Part shown: piece by piece, positions 1 through 6,020 of the stretch
Position numbering within the stretch: the stretch's first letter is position 1
How the letters are laid out: every line of letters begins with the position of its first letter
Assembly: GCA_015489265.1 (NCBI GenBank)
Contig: WFZY01000389.1
Location: forward strand, 1-11,956
DNA: 11,956 bases
Origin: Flavobacteriaceae bacterium
GTDB taxonomy: Bacteria; Bacteroidota; Bacteroidia; Flavobacteriales; Flavobacteriaceae
Direction: 5' to 3'
Made by a program: the position numbers and the translations under genes
The notes under the pieces: model-generated
Database searches by the model: none
What the model saw: only the letters and a program-made list of their open reading frames with translations
Told to the model about the DNA's origin: nothing

Positions 1-288
1 AACGGCGGTGGCAGTTTTACCGATGCTGATACACATTTAACTGATGCTGATATCAGTGGAATGGGATATATCAAAGATGCCAATGACGCCGACCATGATA
101 CCACCAACGAATTGCAAACCATAAGCAAAACCGGCAATACGGTGACACTGTCTAACGGCGGTGGCAGTTTTACCGATACTGATACACATTTAACTGATGC
201 TGATATTTTAGGAATGGGTTATATCAAAAACGCCGATGACGCCGACCATGATACCACCAACGAAATTCAAAATCTTTCCGTCAACGGT
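1..288 (+). repeat. 153-bp (51-residue) tandem repeat in gene A
   Basis: The DTHLTDAD codons begin at 28 and again at 181, and NGGGSF begins at 1 and 154, giving an exact 153-bp period. The unit reads NGGGSFTDxDTHLTDADI, then MGYIK, then DADHDTTNE and a TISKTGNTVTLS strand. The second copy diverges after the IQ codons near 270. Further copies may lie left of the window. The same unit with the same period occurs in gene B. Confidence 0.8.
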
Positions 289-2757
289 AACCAACTCAGC
301 ATTTCACAAGCTAATACCATAACCTTACCAACCGGCGCTACCAAACTGGACGATTTGAGCGATGCACGGTCAGACAGCAACGGTTCATCAATTTTTATCG
401 GTATTGATGCAGGCGTCAATGATAATCAAACAGATAATTATAATGTTGGTATCGGTCAAGCTGCCATGACTTCCAACACCTCAGGGGAATATAATACAGC
501 GGTAGGAAATAGCGCATTATATTCCAACACTTCAGGTTCTAAAAATACTGCTTATGGAGCAGGATCATTAAATACCAATACAACCGGGAACAACAATACC
601 GCTTATGGCACTTTTTCTATGAACGCAAACACCACCGGAGAGAATAATACGGCAAATGGAATTGCTGCCCTATCATCCAACACTACTGGAAATAATAACA
701 CAGCAACCGGAGCTACTACCCTGTTATCAAACTCCACCGGCAATAACAATACTGCAACTGGAACTGATGCTTTATCAACAAACACTACAGGAAACAACAA
801 TACTGCAACCGGAAACTCTGCGCTATTATCTAATACCACAGGTAATAATAATATCGCTTATGGATCTAAATCCTTATTTAATAATGAAACCGGTAATTCA
901 AACGTAGCTATTGGTATAAATGCATTATATAGAAATACAGACCGTAGTAATCTTGTAGCAGTAGGCGATTCGGCTTTGTATAACAATGGAACGATGGTTA
1001 ATTTCTCTGATGATGCAATCAATAATACCGCCCTGGGATCCAAAGCCTTGTATGCTAACACATCAGGAAGTAACAATACAGCAACCGGTTATCAAGCATT
1101 ATATGAAAATACTACCGGAAGCAGTAACACTGCTTATGGCTCAATTGCCTTGTATTCCAACACAACAGGATATGAAAATACGGTAATGGGAAATGCAGCT
1201 TTATATAACAACACAACCGGATATGGTAATACCGCAACCGGATACAGAGCGCTTTATCTCAACACAACGGGAAGTTTCAATTCTGCATACGGAATACAAG
1301 CACTATTTTCTAATACCACCGGAGATTATAATACCGCTAACGGAATGTTTGCATTAACACAAAACACAACCGGGAGCAACAATACCGCTAATGGAACCTA
1401 TGCGTTACAAGACAATACTACCGGTAATGATAATACGGCAAATGGTGTTATGTCTTTGTATAATAATAGTACTGGAAATGGCAATACCGCAAATGGTTAT
1501 CAAGCATTATATTACAACAATACCGGTAGTGACAATGTAGCCAATGGATACAGTACGTTATACAACAACACCACCGGAGAAGAGAATGTAGCAACCGGGT
1601 TCAATGCATTGTATAACAATACGACTGGTGATAACAACGTGGCAAACGGAAGTCGCGCATTGAGTTATAATAGCACCGGACAAAATAATACTGCCAACGG
1701 AAGTCTGTCAATGTATTCAAATGATACCGGCTCAAATAACGTGGCAAACGGATTTGATGCTTTGAGTTTTAATAGTACCGGTAATTCAAACGTTGCTATA
1801 GGCACAAGAGCTTTATACAAAAACACAGACCGTAGCAACCTGGTAGCAGTAGGTGACTCAGCTTTATATAACAATGGAACAGGTGCTACGCATTTTTATG
1901 ATGCGACAAACAATACAGCTATCGGTTCTAAAGCTTTATATGCCAACACCACAGGATATGCTAATACAGCATCAGGAAGCAATACGCTTACAGCCAACAC
2001 TACTGGATCTTGGAATACTGCTTTAGGCAATGCTGCACTTTATTCGAATTCCACAGGATCTGCTAATATAGCAATAGGTGGTAGCGCTCTTTTACTAAAC
2101 TCTTCCGGTACTGATAATACTGCAGTTGGAACTAGTGCACTTTATTCTAACGATGCAGGAAACCATAATGTTGCTGTTGGCAATAATGCACTTTTATCAA
2201 ATACAATAGGTCATAATAATGTTGCTATTGGTTATGAATCGGGAAACAACCTTCAATCAGGCACCGGAAATGTATTTATAGGATATAAAGCCGGATATAA
2301 TGAAACAGGGTCTAACAAACTATACATCGATAATTCAAGCACCTCAACACCTTTAATTTACGGGGATTTTAGCACGGACGAACTCACGGTAAACGGCAAA
2401 TTAAAAGTGACGGATAAACTGCTTGGCACCGATACCGGTAATGCCGATATGAAAGCTTATGTTTATGGCTTTGTTGGTTATGACGGGACTAATTACAGCG
2501 ACCGTTCATCAGGTGGCTATACCGTATCAAAAATTGGCTCAGGCGTTTACAAAATAACTTTAACTAATGTATCTACAAGCGATTATCATTATGTGGTAAG
2601 CGTAACCTCTGAAATTGGCGGCGGTGGTGTGCCTGTTTTTGCCGCAACTGATTATGTTTCAACAAGTGGACACCAAAACCAATTTTATATTAAAACTTAT
2701 AATTTAAACGGCAACCCGGTGGATAATTCTTTCCATTTTGTTGTTTATAAAAAATAA
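1..2757 (+). CDS. Large secreted 17-residue-repeat surface protein, 5'-truncated by the window (gene A)
   Basis: The frame is open from base 1 (reading NGGGSFTDADTHL), so the true start lies upstream; the first ATG at 61 is internal. What can be seen, in order, is two 51-residue units with NGGGSF, DTHLTDADI, MGYIK and DADHDTTNE(L/I)Q motifs; a linker with LDDLSDARSD; 36 tandem 17-residue repeats (439-2313) resembling a YadA-head-like or tail-fibre-like stalk; a cap KLYIDNSSTSTPLIYGDFST; and a C-terminal domain of about 110 residues (about 2428-2754) beginning ADMKAYVYGFVGYDG and ending FHFVVYKK. Proteins with this layout are common in Bacteroidota and some phages and are usually annotated as tail-fibre-like or hypothetical. 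An extracellular fibrous or adhesive role is inference. There is no visible YadA-type membrane anchor, S74 chaperone or type IX sorting domain. Gene B next door shares the architecture and has a signal peptide, so this protein probably has one too, upstream of the window. Confidence 0.88.
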   Translation, partial: NGGGSFTDADTHLTDADISGMGYIKDANDADHDTTNELQTISKTGNTVTLSNGGGSFTDTDTHLTDADILGMGYIKNADDADHDTTNEIQNLSVNGNQLSISQANTITLPTGATKLDDLSDARSDSNGSSIFIGIDAGVNDNQTDNYNVGIGQAAMTSNTSGEYNTAVGNSALYSNTSGSKNTAYGAGSLNTNTTGNNNTAYGTFSMNANTTGENNTANGIAALSSNTTGNNNTATGATTLLSNSTGNNNTATGTDALSTNTTGNNNTATGNSALLSNTTGNNNIAYGSKSLFNNETGNSNVAIGINALYRNTDRSNLVAVGDSALYNNGTMVNFSDDAINNTALGSKALYANTSGSNNTATGYQALYENTTGSSNTAYGSIALYSNTTGYENTVMGNAALYNNTTGYGNTATGYRALYLNTTGSFNSAYGIQALFSNTTGDYNTANGMFALTQNTTGSNNTANGTYALQDNTTGNDNTANGVMSLYNNSTGNGNTANGYQALYYNNTGSDNVANGYSTLYNNTTGEENVATGFNALYNNTTGDNNVANGSRALSYNSTGQNNTANGSLSMYSNDTGSNNVANGFDALSFNSTGNSNVAIGTRALYKNTDRSNLVAVGDSALYNNGTGATHFYDATNNTAIGSKALYANTTGYANTASGSNTLTANTTGSWNTALGNAALYSNSTGSANIAIGGSALLLNSSGTDNTAVGTSALYSNDAGNHNVAVGNNALLSNTIGHNNVAIGYESGNNLQSGTGNVFIGYKAGYNETGSNKLYIDNSSTSTPLIYGDFSTDELTVNGKLKVTDKLLGTDTGNADMKAYVYGFVGYDGTNYSDRSSGGYTVSKIGSGVYKITLTNVSTSDYHYVVSVTSEIGGGGVPVFAATDYVSTSGHQNQFYIKTYNLNGNPVDNSFHFVVYKK
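439..2313 (+). repeat. 36-copy 51-bp (17-residue) tandem repeat array in gene A
   Basis: By hand alignment the array divides into 36 units with consensus (N/Y)NTAxGxxALYxNTTGx. Of these, 33 units are 17 residues, two are 24 residues (units 11 and 28, with a 7-residue insertion) and the last is 16; the total of 625 codons matches the span exactly. Near-invariant positions are the Asn before T/V-A, the Gly at position 6, the Leu of AL and the N-T-x-G turn. The unit is longer than the 14-residue YadA-head repeat but has similar spacing of small hydrophobic residues and glycine, so a beta-solenoid or trimeric stalk is a reasonable guess. The DNA copies are clearly diverged, so this is not a recently expanded minisatellite. 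Confidence 0.88.
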
Positions 2758-2762
2758 ATATT

Positions 2763-4748
2763 ATGAAAAAATCAATATTAATTATCATTTTGATGCTTTC
2801 AAATACAATTTTGATAGCTCAAAACGGCTTTAACTACAAAGCGCTTATCAGCGATAACGGAAACGTACTGGCTAATCAAGTGATCAGTATTAAGTTTACT
2901 GTTTTAGAAAACGGCACAACGTCCGTCTATCAAGAAACCCAAACCGGCAACACCGATGCCAACGGCATTATTGCCTTTAATATTGGCGAAGGTAGTGTGG
3001 TTTCAGGAGATTTTACCACCATAGATTGGGGTAGCAATCCGTATTTCTTAAAAGTGGAAATCAATACCGGTAGCGGTTACCAAGATTTCGGTACTACCGA
3101 ACTCAAATATGTCCCTTACGCCAAATTTGCCGAAAAAGCCGGCAATGTATTCAGCGGTGATTTCGGTGATTTAAACAATGTTCCCACCGGCTTATCCGAT
3201 GGTGATGATGATACCCACTTAACCGATGCACAAATAGCAGCGATGGGCTATATAAAAGACCCCAATGACGCCGACCATGATGCTACCAACGAGTTACAAA
3301 CCATTAGTAAAACCGGCAATACGGTGACACTGTCTAATGGCGGTGGCAGTTTTACCGATGCTGATACCCATTTAACCGATGCCGATATTAGTGGAATGGG
3401 TTATATCAAAAACGCCGATGATGCCGACCACGATGCCACCAACGAAATTCAAAACCTAACTTTATCCGGCACAAACTTAAGTATCAGTAGCGGCAATACA
3501 GTTCATTTTAACAACTGGGATACCAATGCAAATGACGATGTGCATTCAATCAACGACTTATCTGACGCCAAATCCGATATTTCTTCGATATTTTTAGGTG
3601 CTTATGCCGGCGAGAATGATGATCAAACACAAAATTATAATGTCGGAGTGGGCTATCAAGCCATGAATGCCAATACCTCAGGTGACAATAATACAGCCCT
3701 TGGGTATTATGCCATGATCAACAATACAACCGGAAAATATAATACTGCGACCGGTGCTTATGCCTTAAAAGAAAATACCAGTGCAGATCATAACACAGCA
3801 GATGGTTATCAGGCATTAAACAGTAACAGTACAGGGGCATATAATACTGCTGTCGGAAGTCAAGCGCTCTATCATACAACACGAAGTAATAATACCGCTG
3901 TGGGTTATCAAGCTTTGTACAATAATACAGGGGAATATAACACGGCGCTTGGAAGTGGTGCGCTGTATTCCGGTACAAATACTGATTACAATGTTGCCAT
4001 TGGTTATAACGCCGGTTATAGTGCAAACTCAATAGGTTATAATGTTTTTGTAGGATACAATGCCGGCAAAAATGCTACGGGTTACCGAAATGTATTTATC
4101 GGTTATCAAGCCGGTAGAGATGAAACCGGAGATGAAAAGTTGTATATAGATGATTCCAGTACACCCAATCCGTTAATTTACGGTGATTTTTCAACGAATG
4201 AACTAACCATAAACGGCAGTTTGGCTATCAAAGACGGTACACAAGGTGCCGGTAAAGTTTTGGTGTCTGATGCAAATGGCAAGGGACAGTGGAGTAATAC
4301 TTTACCTAAACAAAATAGAATTGCATCTTTTGGACCTTTAGATGCCACCATGTTTAATGGTGCATCATTGAACTATCTAATAAAGAGCCCTTATAATGGA
4401 GCATTTAATTCTTCATCATCTGATAATTCTGCTGTGTATATTCCTATCAAATTACCGGATGGTGCTATAATAAATGATATATATGTGTATTACAAAGACA
4501 ATTCTACTTATAATTATATGATAAGTTTTTTCAAATGTCGCATTACGGCATTTAATTCAGCACAAATTATAGCAAGTTATATAACATCCGGTAGTAATTC
4601 ATCTATTGCTTTTAAACATTCCAGTATGTCAATAACAGTTAGTTCGGATTACCAATATTATGTAAGAATGCAACCTCTTACAAGTTCACATCATTGGAGT
4701 AATTATAATAGCGTTTTAAAAGGTGTTGTTGTTTATTATCAACGATAG
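2763..4748 (+). CDS. Secreted 17-residue-repeat surface protein (gene B, paralogue of gene A)
   Basis: This 661-residue protein starts with a clear Sec signal peptide: MKK, a hydrophobic run of Ile and Leu, and likely cleavage after A19 before Q20. An N-terminal beta domain of about 100 residues follows, containing FNYKALISDNGNVLANQ, a DWGSNPYFLKVEI strand and GTTELKYVPYAKFAEKAG, a module seen at the start of many Bacteroidota secreted proteins. Next come two 51-residue DTHLTDA/MGYIK/DADHDATNE units, ten 16- to 17-residue repeats (3636-4133), the cap KLYIDDSSTPNPLIYGDFST, a GAGKVLVSDANGKGQWS linker, and a unique C-terminal domain of about 115 residues ending VVVYYQR. It begins 5 bases after gene A, so the two are probably co-transcribed; the start is A-rich without a Shine-Dalgarno sequence. 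No type IX sorting domain or barrel anchor is visible. Adhesive or structural function is inference. Confidence 0.9.
   Translation: MKKSILIIILMLSNTILIAQNGFNYKALISDNGNVLANQVISIKFTVLENGTTSVYQETQTGNTDANGIIAFNIGEGSVVSGDFTTIDWGSNPYFLKVEINTGSGYQDFGTTELKYVPYAKFAEKAGNVFSGDFGDLNNVPTGLSDGDDDTHLTDAQIAAMGYIKDPNDADHDATNELQTISKTGNTVTLSNGGGSFTDADTHLTDADISGMGYIKNADDADHDATNEIQNLTLSGTNLSISSGNTVHFNNWDTNANDDVHSINDLSDAKSDISSIFLGAYAGENDDQTQNYNVGVGYQAMNANTSGDNNTALGYYAMINNTTGKYNTATGAYALKENTSADHNTADGYQALNSNSTGAYNTAVGSQALYHTTRSNNTAVGYQALYNNTGEYNTALGSGALYSGTNTDYNVAIGYNAGYSANSIGYNVFVGYNAGKNATGYRNVFIGYQAGRDETGDEKLYIDDSSTPNPLIYGDFSTNELTINGSLAIKDGTQGAGKVLVSDANGKGQWSNTLPKQNRIASFGPLDATMFNGASLNYLIKSPYNGAFNSSSSDNSAVYIPIKLPDGAIINDIYVYYKDNSTYNYMISFFKCRITAFNSAQIIASYITSGSNSSIAFKHSSMSITVSSDYQYYVRMQPLTSSHHWSNYNSVLKGVVVYYQR
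3210..3455 (+). repeat. 153-bp (51-residue) tandem repeat in gene B
   Basis: DTHLTDA codons begin at 3210 and 3363, exactly 153 bp apart, as in gene A. The part around TISKTGNTVTLSNGGGSF is nearly identical at DNA level to gene A (about one difference in 48 bases against 130-177), while the 17-residue arrays of the two genes are far more diverged. Confidence 0.78.
3636..4133 (+). repeat. 10-copy 48/51-bp (16-17-residue) tandem repeat array in gene B
   Basis: Ten units run from YNVGVGYQAM to RNVFIGYQAGRDETGD: six of 17 residues and four of 16, together 166 codons. The last three carry the GYNAG/GYQAG variant that also ends the gene A array, so the array is capped in the same way although it is much shorter. 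Confidence 0.85.
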
Positions 4749-4764
4749 TTTTTGAATTTATGAT

Positions 4765-4799
4765 AAAAAAACCGCCAAAATTTTTGGCGGTTTTTTTTT
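4765..4799. terminator. Bidirectional intrinsic terminator between convergent units
   Basis: The arm CCGCCAAAA at 4772-4780 pairs perfectly with TTTTGGCGG at 4782-4790. The hairpin is flanked by seven A's on the left and nine T's on the right, so RNA of either strand has a stem followed by a U run. It lies 17 bases after the stop of gene B on the + strand and 17 bases after the stop of the 41-codon ORF on the minus strand, so it can end both. Confidence 0.9.
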
Positions 4800-4815
4800 G
4801 CGACACTTAAACTAA

Positions 4816-4941
4816 TTAATTGTTAATTAGAATAATTTCTTTAAGCATTTTGGTTTTAACAACCTGCATGGCTCTGCTGTAAGCCAAAGCCAATGACATT
4901 CTGTAACTAATACGATGTTCAATAGTGTAGTTTTCTTGCAT
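4816..4941 (-). CDS. Small 41-residue protein downstream of the sigma factor (unrecognised)
   Basis: An uninterrupted minus-strand frame runs from ATG at 4941-4939 to TAA at 4818-4816. The product begins MQENYTIEHRISYR, continues with an Ala/Leu-rich helix (SLALAYSRAMQVV) and ends in a basic-hydrophobic tail KEIILINN. It appears soluble and helical, with no signal peptide or membrane segment. Support for a real gene: it fills the gap between the sigma gene (58 bases upstream) and the shared terminator (17 bases downstream), has an A-rich leader typical of the phylum, and has a protein-like composition unlike the neighbouring AT-rich spacers. I do not recognise the family. A sigma-associated regulator is possible from position only. 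It is too short for default ORF callers and may go unannotated. Confidence 0.55.
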   Translation of the reverse strand: MQENYTIEHRISYRMSLALAYSRAMQVVKTKMLKEIILINN

Positions 4942-5000
4942 ATAATTTTGTTTTGTTTTCAATCTTAACGCAAGAAAACGGGCTTTATTGTCAAAAAGTT

Positions 5001-5588
5001 TTATTCCACTAATTTTATTTGGTGCTCTTCAATAATTTTTCTGATGTTAATCAAAGCATATCGCATTCTACCCAAAGCGGTATTGATACTGACATTAGTT
5101 TTATCGGCAATTTCTTGAAAGGATAATTCTTCATACATCCGCATTTTTAAGACGGTTTTTTGGTCTTTGGGCAATTGTTCAATCAAAACTCTTATTTTGT
5201 CAATCATCTGATTGCGAATCATTTGTTTTTCGGCATCTAAACTTTTGTCGTGCAGAATATCAAACATAGAAAAATCTTCCGATTCGTAAACTTTACGCAT
5301 CTTGTTTTGCTTGCGATAGTAGTCAATAATAATATTGTGTGCTATACGAATGACCCAAGATAAAAATTTACCTTCTTCTATGTATTTACCTTTTTTAAGT
5401 GTCCTTACAACTTTAAACAAGGTGTCTTGAAACAAATCTTCGGTCAACTCTTGATTGCGAACTTTGGAATAGATAAAACCGAAAATTTTATCGCGATGTC
5501 GCTTTAATAATTTTTCTAATACCTCTTCGTTACCATTGATATACAAGGCAATTAATTCTGAATCCGGGTAAAATTTTGTTTTATTCAT
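5001..5588 (-). CDS. ECF-type RNA polymerase sigma-70 factor (RpoE-like)
   Basis: The product is a 195-residue extracytoplasmic-function sigma factor that should direct RNA polymerase to a special promoter set. Region 2 covers about residues 9-94, with LTEDLFQDTLFKVVRTL and the promoter-melting segment FLSWVIRIAHNIIIDYYRK. A linker follows, then region 4 at about residues 134-186 with LPKDQKTVLKMRMYEELS, FQEIADKTNVSINTAL and GRMRYALINIRKI, the helix-turn-helix for the -35 (-33) element. Regions 1.1 and 3 are absent, as expected for ECF factors. I chose the ATG at 5588 (MNKTKFYPDSELIALY) because the extra 11 residues from the ATG at 5621 do not resemble the family; the longer form is possible. 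No anti-sigma factor is adjacent; a 41-codon ORF follows instead. A promoter match lies upstream at 5696-5725. Confidence 0.92.
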   Translation of the reverse strand: MNKTKFYPDSELIALYINGNEEVLEKLLKRHRDKIFGFIYSKVRNQELTEDLFQDTLFKVVRTLKKGKYIEEGKFLSWVIRIAHNIIIDYYRKQNKMRKVYESEDFSMFDILHDKSLDAEKQMIRNQMIDKIRVLIEQLPKDQKTVLKMRMYEELSFQEIADKTNVSINTALGRMRYALINIRKIIEEHQIKLVE

Positions 5589-5695
5589 ATTTACAGTTTT
5601 ATTAAGATGATAAGGCATCATCTAAAAGTGTTTCACTTAAAAATTAAAAACGTAAATATGAACTTATAGGCAGTTTTGTTAAAGTTATTATAAAG

Positions 5696-5725
5696 CAAAT
5701 TTAGATAAAAAAAATTAACTCGCAA
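5696..5725 (-). promoter_or_regulatory. Bacteroidota-type promoter for the sigma gene
   Basis: Read on the minus strand, TTG (5725-5723) is followed by a 19-base spacer and TAAATTTG (5703-5696). This matches the primary-sigma consensus of the phylum, a TTG-containing -33 box about 19 bases from TAnnTTTG. Transcription would start near 5690, leaving a leader of about 70 bases to the ATG at 5621 or about 100 to the ATG at 5588. Confidence 0.6.
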
Positions 5726-5800
5726 GTTTTTGTAAAAAATTTTTGATTATTTTTTTAAATATCGAAATAAAACGGTGTTTTTTCTATACTTTTTTGGGAA

Positions 5801-5848
5801 CGCGATGAAATCGCACACCAGCGTAGGAAGAAACACGATATGATCGTG
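5801..5848. repeat. Paired short palindromes, REP-like module
   Basis: Two perfect hairpins lie 19 bases apart: GCGAT-GAA-ATCGC at 5802-5814 and CACGAT-ATG-ATCGTG at 5834-5848. Between them is a GCGTAGGAAG segment. The hairpins share the core CGAT/ATCG and a three-base loop. The local composition is GC-richer than the surrounding spacer, which fits a mobile or repeated insertion better than random AT-rich DNA. No U tract follows, so they are not ordinary terminators. Confidence 0.45.
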
Positions 5849-5898
5849 AGCCGAAGTGGACATAGTTAACTAGAAATTTTATAATTTAAACATAAGAA

Positions 5899-5939
5899 GA
5901 GATGCCTCCTCACTCGTTCCTTATTCGTTCGAAATGACA
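5899..5939 (-). repeat. Dispersed TGTCATTTCGAAC element, copy 1
   Basis: On the minus strand it starts TGTCATTTCGAAC and contains GTGAG followed by a GCATCTC tail. A second copy begins at 10111 on the + strand. In this copy an 11-base unit is doubled (GAACGAATAAG, then GAACGAGTGAG). Such elements are, from memory, common in intergenic DNA of Bacteroidota; a search of the rest of the genome would settle it. Confidence 0.5.
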
Positions 5940-6020
5940 TTCAATTTCATAGTAACTTATAAAAATCTTTGTCAGCTACACAATCAAACATATATTCCTA
6001 TTACTTCGTTACCATGATTA

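Larger units (their letters stand above)
5589..6020. other. Intergenic region between mpl and the sigma gene
   Basis: About 430 bases with no credible gene. From left to right it holds the sigma-factor leader, its candidate promoter, a very AT-rich stretch (5700-5795), two short perfect hairpins (5802-5848) and a dispersed repeat (5899-5939). The mpl stop is at 6021. I see no clear terminator with a U tract for mpl here. Confidence 0.6.

Noticed and set aside
61..63. ATG at 61 as the true start of gene A
   Set aside because: The frame is open upstream to base 1 and encodes the same repeat unit (NGGGSFTDADTHL), so this Met is internal.
603..1076. Minus-strand open frames inside gene A (603-839, 858-1076; also 1665-1874)
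   Set aside because: They are antisense images of the 51-bp repeat, since a period divisible by three keeps all frames open; their products are periodic and unlike any protein family.
656..1186. Alternate + strand frames inside gene A (656-907 and 986-1186)
   Set aside because: Frame-shifted readings of the same repeats, with no independent start context or domain.
439..2313. Diversity-generating retroelement target or CRISPR-like array in the 51-bp repeats
   Set aside because: No reverse transcriptase or adenine-biased template-variable pair is present, and the repeats are continuous coding sequence without spacers.
3718..4032. 104-codon minus-strand frame inside gene B
   Set aside because: Antisense to the repeat array, with Tyr/His/Gln-rich periodic composition; explained by the coding repeat on the + strand.
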